Positions 7,768-16,842 of a stretch of 64,000 nucleotides of DNA are shown here, piece after piece. The notes beneath the pieces were generated by a model, which was given only the letters and a program-made list of their open reading frames with translations, was not told the DNA's origin and did not search any database. Location of the stretch: positions 388,668 through 452,667 of the forward strand of contig NZ_FQUP01000002.1 in assembly GCF_900129325.1 (NCBI RefSeq). Direction: 5' to 3'. This DNA comes from Kaistia soli DSM 19436. Its GTDB lineage: Bacteria; Pseudomonadota; Alphaproteobacteria; Rhizobiales; Kaistiaceae. Made by a program: the position numbers and the translations under genes. The stretch's first letter is position 1; every line of letters starts with the position of its first letter.

Positions 7768-9228
7768 CTAGCCGCCCGCCGCCGACAGGAACTTCTGATA
7801 GACGAAGCCGCGCTTGTCGCCGGCGACGACTTCGCACCAGCCCTTGCAAGAAACGATCTGGACAGCCGTGCCCTGGCCGAGCACGGCGATCACCGGCGCG
7901 CCGTTGTCAGGATTGGTCCGGAGCTTGACGCCGCTGGCAATGCGGCCGGCACCCGGCTTGACCGAACCGGCGCTCACGCCACCAACAGACGCAGGCTTCG
8001 GCGTGGCGACGGTTTCGGAGGGCGTCGGAGCGGCAGGCGCAGGATCCATGGCGGCTAGATCAGCGACCGGCGTTTCGCTCGGCGTCTCGCCGGACGGAAG
8101 CGGCGCGGTCGGCGAGAGAGACGGCGTCACCTGCATGACCGTCGGCTGCGTCATTTCGGCGGGAACCGTATGCTGCGCGGTGTTGTCGACGGCAGCGCGG
8201 GCCGGTGCTTCTACCTCCGGCGTGGCCGCCATCGGCTGCGTCTCAATCTTGGCAATCGTCGTCGGTGCGGATCCGGTGTCAGTCGCAGCGGGTTTGTCGT
8301 CGACCTTGGCCGGCTCTGCTGCGGCGACGGCGGCGGCGGGCGCCGCTGTCGCGGGAGCCGCTGTGGCCTCGGAGGGCGCAGTATCGTTGCGCGCCGTCAG
8401 CGCCCGGATCGTCATCCCAGCGCCCACGGTCGCAAGGAGGATCAGCAGCGAAACGGCGATCACCGGTTTCACATAGGCGCGCCGGGCGCCGGGCATGGGA
8501 AGGCGCAGCGCCGGGACCGGCTCGGACTTGCTGGCGATGCGCGACGCCGCAGCAGGGCTCGCGGCCGCCTTGCGAGCCCGCGGCAGGGGCGAATTGAGGC
8601 GGTCTTCGCGGCCGCCGGGACGCGGCGAGTTCGGATTGCGCTTCGGCATTGGTGCTTCGGTAGCCGGGGAGCGCGCAACAGCGCTTCCCGCGACGGGGAC
8701 ATATGCAATGGGCTCGCTGCCGATATCGTCTTCGTTGAAGCTGCCGCGCGGAAAATCCGGGTGGTCGAGATCAGGCTCGGGGACGGCGGGCGCCGCCCGG
8801 CGTGCGTCCCGGTCGCTCTGGCGGATGCTCGCAAGAAGGCGGTCGAGCGCTTCCTGATCAGGCTCGGAGGCCTCGGGCGGCAGGGCGGCCGCCGGTGGAG
8901 GGCTGGCTGCCGGCGCTTGAGGTGCTGGTTCCGTGGGCGTCCGCGCGACCTCGTCGAAGAGTGCCACCATCGACTGCAGATCGCTCATCAGCGCGGCTTC
9001 AAGCTCGCCGCCGAGATCGGGCGCAGCTTCGGATGCTTGGGCGGCGGGCTGAGACGGTTCAAAGCCAGGAAAGGCCACCAGCTTATCGCGAGCGCCGTCT
9101 GCGGAACGTGGCCTCAGGCGTGCGGCGGCGGCATTGCGCACGGCCGCTTCAAATCCGGCGGCGCCGGTATCGGCGCTCGCCGAGCGCAGCGGAACTCGCA
9201 GTGCTGCCGATTTTCCAGGTGGTGTCAT
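7768..9228 (-). CDS. Membrane-anchored protein with C-terminal bacterial SH3 domain
   Basis: A 486-residue protein with three parts. Residues 1-250 are low-complexity and rich in Pro, Ala, Glu and Asp, probably disordered and cytoplasmic. One transmembrane helix lies at about 253-275 (VIAVSLLILLATVGAG). A long Ala/Thr/Pro-rich linker follows, and residues ~425-486 form a bacterial SH3 domain (GVKLRTNPDNGAPVIAVLGQGTAV...GWCEVV...GFVYQKFL). SH3 domains of this type often bind peptidoglycan, so the C-terminus is expected in the periplasm. The gene is convergent with the GntR gene (12-base gap). Its role is unknown; envelope sensing or anchoring is an inference only. Confidence 0.85.
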   Translation of the reverse strand: MTPPGKSAALRVPLRSASADTGAAGFEAAVRNAAAARLRPRSADGARDKLVAFPGFEPSQPAAQASEAAPDLGGELEAALMSDLQSMVALFDEVARTPTEPAPQAPAASPPPAAALPPEASEPDQEALDRLLASIRQSDRDARRAAPAVPEPDLDHPDFPRGSFNEDDIGSEPIAYVPVAGSAVARSPATEAPMPKRNPNSPRPGGREDRLNSPLPRARKAAASPAAASRIASKSEPVPALRLPMPGARRAYVKPVIAVSLLILLATVGAGMTIRALTARNDTAPSEATAAPATAAPAAAVAAAEPAKVDDKPAATDTGSAPTTIAKIETQPMAATPEVEAPARAAVDNTAQHTVPAEMTQPTVMQVTPSLSPTAPLPSGETPSETPVADLAAMDPAPAAPTPSETVATPKPASVGGVSAGSVKPGAGRIASGVKLRTNPDNGAPVIAVLGQGTAVQIVSCKGWCEVVAGDKRGFVYQKFLSAAGG

Positions 9229-9543
9229 TCCAGAATCCTTCGAATGATGCCGAGCCCACAGATATCGAACCGCTTACCCACCAGTCGGCTCGCGCCGTAG
9301 CCCTGCATTCTGCACGGCGCCGGCTGCAGCCAGGACGGTCGGTGCGAAGACCATCATGGCTAAAATTTTATTAAACCGCGCTTGATCTCAAGACCCGCGG
9401 CGTCTTTCTCGGTCCGGCCAGCATGCTGGTTGCACGGCCGGGCAGAAGTCGTGATCGCTAATTGAGGCGAGACTTAGGGCATTGTCGAGCGGCTTCGCCG
9501 CAGACGGCGCGCAAAGACCATCAGGAAATGCCTCGGGGCGGGC
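9229..9543. other. Gene-free stretch upstream of the SH3-domain gene
   Basis: No supported gene in these 315 bases. An unusually AT-rich patch lies at 9359-9377, including the perfect palindrome TAAAATTTTA (9361-9370). Read on the minus strand it offers a weak promoter for the SH3-domain gene (TTGAGA at 9391-9386 and TAAAAT at 9370-9365), but the 15-base spacing is short. No terminator is visible after the iron permease gene. Confidence 0.4.
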
Positions 9544-11157
9544 TCAGCTACGCTGTGGCGCCTGCCGGACCCGGTGACTGCGCGGGTCGAGCGTTCTCAG
9601 CGTGAAGACATAGACCGGGACGCCAGAGATCACGACCAGCGCCGCGGCGAAGGGCGCCGCCGCGGCATAGGCGCCATCGCTCGTCAGCGACCAGACCTCG
9701 GTGGCGAGCGTCGCGACGCCGGTAGGCGCAAGGATCAACGTGGCGGTCAGTTCGCGCATCAGTTCGAGCGCGACGAGGGCGAGGCCGGCGCCGAAGCCGG
9801 GCGCAAGCGCCGGCAGCGTCACGGAGACGAAGGCGGCGAAGGCGCCGCGGCCGAGCGTGCGGGCGACATCCTCCATTTCCGGCGAGACCAGCTCGGCCGA
9901 GGCGCGCAGCGCCGATTGAGCGAGCGGCATGAAGAGGATGGCATAGGCGGCGAAGAGCACCGCTCGCGTCTGGTAGACCGCCGGCAGCAGGCGGATCGAC
10001 GCATAGACGAGCGCGAGCGCCACCACGAGCCCGGGCAATCCGTGCACCACATAGGGAAGGCGCTCGGCGAGGCGCGCGAGGCGCCCGCCGCCGCGAAGCG
10101 CCACCAGCACGAGCGGCAGCGCCACCAGCGTGGTGACGAAGGTGCCGGGGATGGCGAGAGACAGCGATCCCCACAGCGCCGGACCGATCGCCTCTAACCC
10201 GCGCCCGGCGGACACGCCGCGCAGCAGCCAATAGCCGAGCCGGCCGAACGGCACACCGAGCGAGATCACCGCAATGAGCGCGAAGAAGGCAATCGCCGGC
10301 AGCGTCCAGCTTCCAAGCTTTGCCAGACGTCGGCCGCGCACCGCGCTGCGGCCGACCTTGTCGCGGCGTTGGCTGCCGCGCAGATAGATCTCGCCAAAGG
10401 CCACCGGCAGGCAGAACAGCATCAGCATCGCCGAGAGGACAGCAGCGCTGGCATTGTCGAATTGCAGTTCATATTGCTGGAAGATCGCCGTCGTCAGCGT
10501 CTGCACGCGCAGAAGCGACAGCGCACCGAACTCCGACAGCATATGCGCCGCAACCAGCAGCGCGCCGCCGCCGGCCGCTGGCAAAGCCCGCGGCACGATC
10601 ACCTTGAGGAAGGTGGCCCGGGGACCCTGCCCGAGCGAACGGGACACTTCCTCGGGCCCCGGATCCATGCTGCGCAGCGCCGCCGCGACGGGCAGGAAGA
10701 CGAGGGGAAAACTCTCCATCGAGAGGATCAGGATAGCGCCGGGAAGGCCCTGGAAGGCTGGACCGATCGACTTCCAGGCGAAGCTCGCGACGAAGGCCGG
10801 CATGGCGAGCGGCAGGCAGAAGAGGATGCGCCAAAGCGCCCGTCCGGGCAGGTCGGAGCGCTCGGTGCACCAAGCGCCGGCAAAGCCGATCAGGAGAGCG
10901 AGAATGGTCACCGAGAAGGTGAGCACGCTCGTGTTCCAGAACAGCATCAGCGTGCGCTGGCGGAAAAGCTCCTCGGCGATGCCAGCCCAGCCCGCATCGA
11001 CAGAGCGGATCAGCACATAGATGATTGGGAGCGCGATCAGCGCTGTCGGCACAAGCGCGGCGAGGACAAGAAAGGGCGGCAACGTACGCCGCCTGCGGCC
11101 GCGGCGGGGACGCGGCGAGGCGATGACGCCGGCCAGATCGCCGAAGCTCTCGCTCAA
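9544..11157 (-). CDS. Ferric-iron ABC transporter permease (FbpB type)
   Basis: A 537-residue inner-membrane protein made of two fused permease halves, as in the FbpB/SfuB/HitB family of ferric-iron importers. Each half has about six transmembrane helices and an EAA-type loop that contacts the ATPase: PEEVSRSLGQGPRATFLKVIVPRALP in the first half and a matching segment with MEDVARTLGRGAF in the second. Its ATG (11157-11155) overlaps the stop of the upstream fbpA-like gene as ATGA, so both are made together. An FbpC-type ATPase gene, normally third in this operon, is not present downstream (the next gene is the SH3-domain protein) and must be elsewhere. Confidence 0.93.
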   Translation of the reverse strand: MSESFGDLAGVIASPRPRRGRRRRTLPPFLVLAALVPTALIALPIIYVLIRSVDAGWAGIAEELFRQRTLMLFWNTSVLTFSVTILALLIGFAGAWCTERSDLPGRALWRILFCLPLAMPAFVASFAWKSIGPAFQGLPGAILILSMESFPLVFLPVAAALRSMDPGPEEVSRSLGQGPRATFLKVIVPRALPAAGGGALLVAAHMLSEFGALSLLRVQTLTTAIFQQYELQFDNASAAVLSAMLMLFCLPVAFGEIYLRGSQRRDKVGRSAVRGRRLAKLGSWTLPAIAFFALIAVISLGVPFGRLGYWLLRGVSAGRGLEAIGPALWGSLSLAIPGTFVTTLVALPLVLVALRGGGRLARLAERLPYVVHGLPGLVVALALVYASIRLLPAVYQTRAVLFAAYAILFMPLAQSALRASAELVSPEMEDVARTLGRGAFAAFVSVTLPALAPGFGAGLALVALELMRELTATLILAPTGVATLATEVWSLTSDGAYAAAAPFAAALVVISGVPVYVFTLRTLDPRSHRVRQAPQRS

Positions 11158-12194
11158 GCCAGTTCCGCCTCACGCAGCAATTCGAGTGCCGCACCGGCAT
11201 CGCCGAGCTGGTTCGGCGTCACGGGAGCGGGATCGAGCGTCTCGAAGGGTGTCAGCGGAAAAGGCGAGACGACGCCGGGCCGCAGCGGATATTCCGCGAT
11301 CGCGCCGACGATGGCCGCCTGGCCCTCGGCGCTGACCATGTAGGCGACGAAGCGCTGGGCAGCTTCCGCGTTCTTCGCCGATTTGAGGACGCCGGCGCCG
11401 GAAACGGTGATCAGCGTGCCGGGATCGCCATGGCCGATATTGTAGATCGCGGACTGGACATCCTCGGCTCCGATCTCGCGGGCGAGCGCATGCCAATAGT
11501 AGTTGTTGGACAGCGCGATGGGGATGTCGCCGCCTTCGACCGCTTCGACCGCCGCGGAATCGGAATTATAGACCCGGCCATACTGCTTGAGGCCCTTCAG
11601 CCAGGCGAGCGCGGCCTCCCGGCCTCGGAGGATCATGACCGCCATGATCTGCTGCTGGAAGGCGCCGCTCGCCGGCGCGAAGGCGACCTTGTCGGCATAG
11701 GCTTCGCTTGCGAAATCGAGCACGGATGGCGGCAGTGTCTTCGGATCGACGGCCGCCTTGTTGTAGACGACGACGCGGCAGCGCGCGGTGGCGCCGATCC
11801 AGGTGCCGTCCTTGGCGGAATAATTGGCGGGGACCGACGCCAGCGTGTCGCTCTTCAGCGGCGCCAGGAGACCCTTCTCAGACAGGGCGAACAGCGAGGG
11901 GCTTTCCTCCGACCAGAAGAGATCGGCCGGGGAATGGTCTCCCTCCTCGATCAACTGGCTGGCAAGCTGCGCGCTCGATCCGTGGCGGACGGAAACATCG
12001 ATCCCGGTCGCTGCCGTGAAGGCGGCGATGAGCGCCTCGACGGGCGGCCGGTGCTGTCCGTTATAGACCGCGAGCGTGGCGCCTTCCGCCCGGGCTGGGC
12101 GAGCCGCGCCGGCAACAAGCGCGGGACTGCCGATCAGGGCGGCGCCACCAAGAACGGCTCGCCGAAGGAACGCGCGGCGCGAAACGGGATACAT
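11154..12194 (-). CDS. Ferric-iron ABC transporter substrate-binding protein (FbpA type), Tat signal
   Basis: A 346-residue periplasmic iron-binding protein. The N-terminus carries a twin-arginine signal (SRRAFLRR, residues 5-12, followed by a hydrophobic stretch and A-x-A near residue 36), so it is likely exported folded through Tat. The adjacent tyrosines Y232 and Y233 in SNNYYWHALA correspond to the paired tyrosines that bind Fe(III) in FbpA. The first residues of the mature part (LAVYNGQHRPPVEALIAAF) are typical of this binding-protein cluster. It forms a two-gene operon with the permease. A perfect inverted repeat lies 4 bases before the start codon and probably regulates it. Confidence 0.93.
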   Translation of the reverse strand: MYPVSRRAFLRRAVLGGAALIGSPALVAGAARPARAEGATLAVYNGQHRPPVEALIAAFTAATGIDVSVRHGSSAQLASQLIEEGDHSPADLFWSEESPSLFALSEKGLLAPLKSDTLASVPANYSAKDGTWIGATARCRVVVYNKAAVDPKTLPPSVLDFASEAYADKVAFAPASGAFQQQIMAVMILRGREAALAWLKGLKQYGRVYNSDSAAVEAVEGGDIPIALSNNYYWHALAREIGAEDVQSAIYNIGHGDPGTLITVSGAGVLKSAKNAEAAQRFVAYMVSAEGQAAIVGAIAEYPLRPGVVSPFPLTPFETLDPAPVTPNQLGDAGAALELLREAELA

Positions 12195-12197
12195 TAG

Positions 12198-12214
12198 AAT
12201 AACTCTATGTTATT
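12198..12214. promoter_or_regulatory. Candidate operator at the fbpA start (iron-responsive?)
   Basis: AATAAC-TCTAT-GTTATT is a perfect 6+6 inverted repeat, 4-20 bases upstream of the fbpA-like ATG. A repressor here would block the ribosome binding site/promoter region. The half CTATGTTATT also occurs in front of the hugZ-like gene (at 52844-52853). The regulator cannot be named; a Fur-superfamily or Rrf2-type iron regulator is an inference from the target genes. Confidence 0.5.
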
Positions 12215-12274
12215 GCACGCAATTCGGCCTGACGAACACCCGTATTCCCAAGCTGTCAAGCGACCGGATCAACT

Positions 12275-14740
12275 TCAGGCGCGAATCTTTTCGCCCTTCG
12301 GGTCATAGAGCGGATCGAGATGAGCGGTCGCGGCAACGCGCTCTCCGGCGACTTCGAGCTCGTAACGACCGGAGAGCACGAAGTCGCGATCGACGCCTTC
12401 GGGGCGGCGCACATAGCCATAGCCGACGGGCTTGCCGATCGTGTAGCCGAAGCCGCCGCTGGCCAGCCAGCCGACGCGGACACCGTCGCGATAGATCGTC
12501 TCGCGGCCGAGCAGGACGATGTCGGGATCCTCGGTGGTGAAGGCGGCGAGGAGGCGGGGCAATGGCTTCCTGGCCTGAGCCTCTATCGCGGGGCGACCGC
12601 GGAAATCGATCGGCTTCTTCAGTTTCACGAAGGCACCGAGCCCGGCGACCAGCGGCGAATGGTCAGGCCCAATCTCCGCGCCCCAGGCACGGTAGCCCTT
12701 TTCGAGCCGCAACGATTCGATCGCCCGGTAGCCGGCGAGCGCAAGACCGTGCGGCACACCGGCGGCGGTCAGCGCGTCGAACAGCGTCAGCGCGAACTCG
12801 GTCGGCACATGCAGTTCCCAGCCGAGCTCGCCGACGTAAGTGACGCGGAGTGCCAGGACGGGGCAGCCGCCGGCTGAAATCCAGCGGGCGCGGCCGAACG
12901 GGAAGGCGGCACAGGAGAGGTCGTCACGGCTGATCGTGGTGAGGATCTCGCGCGCCTTCGGTCCCATGAGGACGAGCGTCGCATAGGCCGAGGTGACGTC
13001 GGAGAGTCGCGCATCCATGCCGGAGGGAATGCCGCGCGCAATCCAGTGGAAGTCATGCGTCGCGAAGCCCGTGCCCGTGACGATGTAGTAGCGATCTTCA
13101 GCAAGGCGGGAGACGGTCAGGTCGCATTCGATGCCGCCGGCATCGTTCAGCATCTGCGTATAGACGAGATGCCCGACGGGCTTGGCGACGTCGTTGGCCG
13201 CGATATAGGAGAGCGCACTTTCGGCGTCTCGGCCGGAAAGCTCGAACTTGGCGAAGGACGTCTGGTCGAACAGCACCGCCGCCTCGCGTGCCGACCGGTG
13301 CTCGCGCCCGACCGCCGCGAACCAGTTTGGCCTTTCATAGCTGTAGCGGTCGCGCGGCTCCTCGCCGAGGCCGGCATCGGCGAACCAATTGGCGCGCTCG
13401 AAGCCGAGCTTTTCACCGAACACGGCGCCGGCAGCCTTCAGCCGGTCATAGAGCGGCGAACGGCGTAGCGGCCGGCCCGCCTCGGTCTCCTCGAACGGCC
13501 AGGCCATTGTGTAGTGCCGGGCATAGGCTTCCAGCGTGCGAGCGCGGATGAAGCCTAGATCGCGGTGATTGCGGCCGAAGCGGCGGATATCGACGGGCCA
13601 GAGATCGAAGGGCGGCGCGCCCTCCGCGACCCATTCGGCCAGTGCCATGCCGGCGCCGCCGCCCGATGCGATGCCGAAGGCGTTGAAGCCGGCACCGACG
13701 AAGATGTTCTTCACCTCCGGGGCCTCGCCGAGGATGAAATTGCCATCCGGCGTAAAGCTCTCGGGGCCATTGATGAACTGGCGGATGCCTGCTTCGGCCA
13801 GCGCCGGAACGCGTCCAAGCGCCTCGCCCATGATCGGCTCGAAATGATCGAGATCGTTTTCGAGCAGCTGGAATGCGAAGTCGGCCGGCGGCGGGTCTAC
13901 ATCCCACAGCTTCGGGTTCGGCTCATAGCCGCCCATGACGAGGCCGCCAACTTCTTCCTTCCAGTAGGTCAGGCGATCGGGGTCGCGCAGTGTCGGCAGA
14001 TCCGAGGTGACGCCGGGGATCGGCTCGGTGATGAGATATTGGTGCTGTACCGAGACGAGCGGAATGTTCACGCCGGCGAGGCGGCCGAGTTCGCGCGACC
14101 ATTGCCCGGCGCAGATGACAAGCTTGTCGCAGTCGATGCGGCCCTGGTTGGTCTCGATGCCGGTAACGGCACCGTCCTCGACCTTGATGCCGGTGACGCT
14201 GACGCCCTCGCGGATGGTGACGCCTTTCATCCGTGCGCCCTTGGCCAGCGCCGCGGTGATGTCGGAGGGCGAGGCTTGTCCGTCTGTCGGCAGGAAGGCA
14301 GCGCCGACGACGTCGTCGACCTGCATCAGCGGCCAGAGATCCTGCGCCTCCTTTGGCGAGAGCAGTGCCATTTCGAGCCCGAAGGACCGCGCAGTCGTCG
14401 CCTGGCGCTTCACCTCGGTCCAACGCGCCGCGTTGCAGGCAAGCCGCAGGCCGCCGTTGCGCTTCCAGCCGGTCGCCTGTCCCGTCTCGGCCTCGAGCCG
14501 GTCATAGAGGGCGACCGAATAGCCAAGCAACTGCGTGATATTGGCCGAGGTGCGGAGCTGGCCGACGAGCCCGGCCGCATGCCAGGTCGAACCAGAGGTC
14601 AGCCGCCCTCGCTCAATCAGCAGCACGTCGGTCAGCCCCATCGCGCCGAGATGGTAAGCGACCGAGGCACCGACGATGCCGCCGCCGATGATGATGATCT
14701 TGGCCGAGGCGGGAAGGTCGCCCTGCGCGAGGTGCTGCAT
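12275..14740 (-). CDS. FAD-dependent dimethylglycine/sarcosine dehydrogenase-like protein with GcvT domain
   Basis: An 821-residue flavoenzyme fusion of the dimethylglycine dehydrogenase/sarcosine dehydrogenase family. Residues ~12-370 are a DAO-type FAD domain with the nucleotide motif GGGIVG (19-24) and the STWHAAGL segment whose His (H54) is the covalent FAD attachment site in family members. The remainder is the FAO/GcvT half, which binds tetrahydrofolate and captures the one-carbon unit released by oxidative N-demethylation. The start at 14740 (AGGA box 7 bases upstream) is used; the open frame to 14890 overlaps the neighbouring kinase gene. It is 32 bases downstream of that kinase, so one transcript is likely. 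The exact N-methyl amine substrate is unproven. Confidence 0.92.
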   Translation of the reverse strand: MQHLAQGDLPASAKIIIIGGGIVGASVAYHLGAMGLTDVLLIERGRLTSGSTWHAAGLVGQLRTSANITQLLGYSVALYDRLEAETGQATGWKRNGGLRLACNAARWTEVKRQATTARSFGLEMALLSPKEAQDLWPLMQVDDVVGAAFLPTDGQASPSDITAALAKGARMKGVTIREGVSVTGIKVEDGAVTGIETNQGRIDCDKLVICAGQWSRELGRLAGVNIPLVSVQHQYLITEPIPGVTSDLPTLRDPDRLTYWKEEVGGLVMGGYEPNPKLWDVDPPPADFAFQLLENDLDHFEPIMGEALGRVPALAEAGIRQFINGPESFTPDGNFILGEAPEVKNIFVGAGFNAFGIASGGGAGMALAEWVAEGAPPFDLWPVDIRRFGRNHRDLGFIRARTLEAYARHYTMAWPFEETEAGRPLRRSPLYDRLKAAGAVFGEKLGFERANWFADAGLGEEPRDRYSYERPNWFAAVGREHRSAREAAVLFDQTSFAKFELSGRDAESALSYIAANDVAKPVGHLVYTQMLNDAGGIECDLTVSRLAEDRYYIVTGTGFATHDFHWIARGIPSGMDARLSDVTSAYATLVLMGPKAREILTTISRDDLSCAAFPFGRARWISAGGCPVLALRVTYVGELGWELHVPTEFALTLFDALTAAGVPHGLALAGYRAIESLRLEKGYRAWGAEIGPDHSPLVAGLGAFVKLKKPIDFRGRPAIEAQARKPLPRLLAAFTTEDPDIVLLGRETIYRDGVRVGWLASGGFGYTIGKPVGYGYVRRPEGVDRDFVLSGRYELEVAGERVAATAHLDPLYDPKGEKIRA

Positions 14741-14772
14741 GGTGATGTCCTGGATGGTGAGACCCTGGCGCC

Positions 14773-15663
14773 TCAGCGCGGCTGCGCGTCGAAGGCGGCG
14801 AGCGCCGCCTCGAAGCGGCGGTGATTTTCGGCCGTGTAGGGTTCGTAGTCGATCGGCAGGCTGCTGTGGATCTCCGAGACCATGCTCCACATTGTCTCGC
14901 GCAGCAGCGAGGCGGCCTGCATGGCCAGCGCCTTGCGGCGCAGGGTGTTATCGAGCGGCCGCTGGAAATAGAGCTCCAAGAGCGTTTCGGTCTCGGCCGG
15001 GCCGAGCAGGTTGTTCGAGGCGAGGCCGCCGAGATCGAACAACGGTGAATTGAAGCCAGCATAGTCCCAGTCGACCAGCCAGAGCCTTGTGCCGTCATCG
15101 ATGAAGTTGGCAGCGAGCAGGTCGTTGTGGCCGAAGACCAGTTCGATCGGGCCGACCGCGGTCTCCAGCCGGTCGGCGGCGTCAAGCAAGCGCACCAGCA
15201 TCGGCAGATAGTGGCTCTCGCCCTCCTCGAGCGTGTGGGTGTAGTCGCGGATCACCTGGAACGGCCAGAACATCGGCGCAGGGCCGCGGAAATAGCGCGG
15301 TATGTCGCGATGGGCGTGGCGGATCAGCTGAACGAGGCGCGAGAGGTTGCGCGGGTTCTGGATGTCGGCGGCCGTCAGCGTCTGCCCCTCGATGTAATCG
15401 AGGACCATCGCGCCTGGCTCGGCATGGACGACGATTGGCGAGATGCCCGCAGCGGCTGCCGCCCGGCTCGCCGCGAGTTCGATCGCCCTGACGATGCCGT
15501 GCACGGCCATGTCGCCGCCGATGCGCACGACATAGGTGCGTCCGCGATCCTTGACGACGAAATTGGTGTTGGTGAGTCCGCCCGGCAGAGGAACTGGATC
15601 GACCTTGCCAGCCCAACAGGATAGCGAGGCCGCGATGTCCAGCGGATCGCGCGAATGAGGCAT
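14773..15663 (-). CDS. Choline/ethanolamine kinase-like phosphotransferase
   Basis: A 296-residue protein of the aminoglycoside phosphotransferase/choline kinase superfamily. The catalytic loop is FGHNDLLAANF and the metal-binding loop is LVDWDYAG; the N-terminal lobe has PGGLTNTNFVV and the ATP-site Lys/Arg region YVVRIGG. It should transfer phosphate from ATP to a small amino alcohol or sugar. The start at 15663 has GGGGAG about 10 bases upstream; an alternative ATG at 15711 would add 16 residues. It is followed by the dimethylglycine dehydrogenase-like gene, which suggests choline- or glycine-betaine-related metabolism, but no substrate can be assigned from sequence. Confidence 0.88.
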   Translation of the reverse strand: MPHSRDPLDIAASLSCWAGKVDPVPLPGGLTNTNFVVKDRGRTYVVRIGGDMAVHGIVRAIELAASRAAAAAGISPIVVHAEPGAMVLDYIEGQTLTAADIQNPRNLSRLVQLIRHAHRDIPRYFRGPAPMFWPFQVIRDYTHTLEEGESHYLPMLVRLLDAADRLETAVGPIELVFGHNDLLAANFIDDGTRLWLVDWDYAGFNSPLFDLGGLASNNLLGPAETETLLELYFQRPLDNTLRRKALAMQAASLLRETMWSMVSEIHSSLPIDYEPYTAENHRRFEAALAAFDAQPR

Positions 15664-15768
15664 GGGCAGGACGCTCCCCGGAACGGCTGGGACAGGCCTG
15701 ATGCCCGTCATATCCAGTCAATCCGCTGCCGATGTCCGATGCAAGGGGAGGCGAGAGTGACGACGGAG

Positions 15769-15807
15769 CGGAGAGGGGGTGCCGGGGGTCAACAGTCCCC
15801 CTCTCCG
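15769..15807. repeat. Strong 11-bp hairpin in a 363-base gene-free stretch
   Basis: CGGAGAGGGGG (15769-15779) pairs perfectly with 15797-15807 around a 17-base loop. It sits in the gene-free region 15664-16026, downstream of the glutamine amidotransferase gene on the minus strand. It has no T-run on either side, so it is either a factor-assisted terminator or a REP-like palindrome. Nothing else is seen in the region; the short frames there only shadow the neighbouring gene. Confidence 0.55.
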
Positions 15808-16026
15808 TCCGGGTCTTAGCTGATTACGCAAAACCTGAAGATCAGCCTGCGATCTCTGTCGCAAGCGGCTTGCCAGCCAGCGATAGGCCATAACATCACA
15901 AGATATGGTTCAAATTGTGCCGATCTCGCCAAGATATCGTTAGGCTTAACGACTCGTTCACGTCTGGCGCATCGCATTTTGCAAGCGGAGTCGCAGTTTG
16001 CGAGACTTGGCCCGGCTTGTAGCCGC

Positions 16027-16731
16027 CTAGGCTGGGACGGCGCGAGGGAGATCGAGCCACATTCCGAGGAAGCGGTCGAGAAAGGCCGAGCTTTCGGCGT
16101 CGTAGAGCGCCCGCCCCTCGAGATGTGCGCCACGGTCCTGCGCGCCCGGAAGGGTGAAGCGCTCGGCGCCGCGCACCGTCCAGCGGTGCATCATCATCAG
16201 CGTCAGCTCGATATGGAACTGGAAGCCGAAGGCGGCCGGCCCATAGCGGAAAGCCTGGTTGGCGAAGAGCTCGCCCGAGGCGAGCAGCGAAGCACCGGCT
16301 GGCAATTCGAAGCCTTCGCCATGCCACTGATAGACTTGGCTCGGCCAGGGCAGCAGCGCATCCCCGTCCGGCGTCGCCTTCAGCGGATAATATCCGATCT
16401 CGACGAGGCCATCCGCCCGGCGGCCGACATCCGCGCCGAGTTGCTTCGCCAGCATCTGCGCGCCGAGGCAGATGCCGAGCAGCGGCGCGCCCTCCGCCAG
16501 TGGCACGGACAGCCAGTCGATTTCGCGGCGGACATAATCTTCGTCGTCATTGGCACTCATCGGGCCGCCAAAGACGATCGCGCCAGCGTGATCCGCCAGC
16601 GTCGTCGGCAATGGATCGCCGAAGCGTGGACGGCGGATGTCGAGCGAGAGGCCGCGCTCCTTGAGGCGGAGACCGACGCGGCCAGGGGTTGAATGTTCCT
16701 GGTGGAGGACGATCAGGACCGGTGGCTTCAT
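16027..16731 (-). CDS. Class I glutamine amidotransferase (GMP synthase-like domain)
   Basis: A 234-residue cytosolic protein with a stand-alone class I glutaminase domain. The catalytic triad is visible: nucleophile C88 in GICLGAQ, H173 and E175 in FQFHIE. The oxyanion region FGGPMSAND is also typical. Proteins of this kind are annotated as GMP synthase-like or gamma-glutamyl hydrolase-like and act on gamma-glutamyl bonds or feed ammonia to a partner. No synthetase partner is adjacent, so a specific pathway cannot be named. The gene stands alone, with 110 bases to the TerB-like gene and a gene-free stretch downstream. Confidence 0.9.
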   Translation of the reverse strand: MKPPVLIVLHQEHSTPGRVGLRLKERGLSLDIRRPRFGDPLPTTLADHAGAIVFGGPMSANDDEDYVRREIDWLSVPLAEGAPLLGICLGAQMLAKQLGADVGRRADGLVEIGYYPLKATPDGDALLPWPSQVYQWHGEGFELPAGASLLASGELFANQAFRYGPAAFGFQFHIELTLMMMHRWTVRGAERFTLPGAQDRGAHLEGRALYDAESSAFLDRFLGMWLDLPRAVPA

Positions 16732-16842
16732 GAGCGCCGACAGACCTCCCTCGGAGCATGCAACTTCAGGAAAAGGCTAACCGCTGCCGCACAGCGCCGC
16801 CAGCACAGTTTCCCGTCAAATCGCCGACTTTCGCAGCGCCGC

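Noticed and set aside
15816-16133. 105-codon minus-strand frame in the gap before the glutamine amidotransferase
   Set aside because: Mostly an out-of-frame shadow of that gene and without a ribosome binding site.
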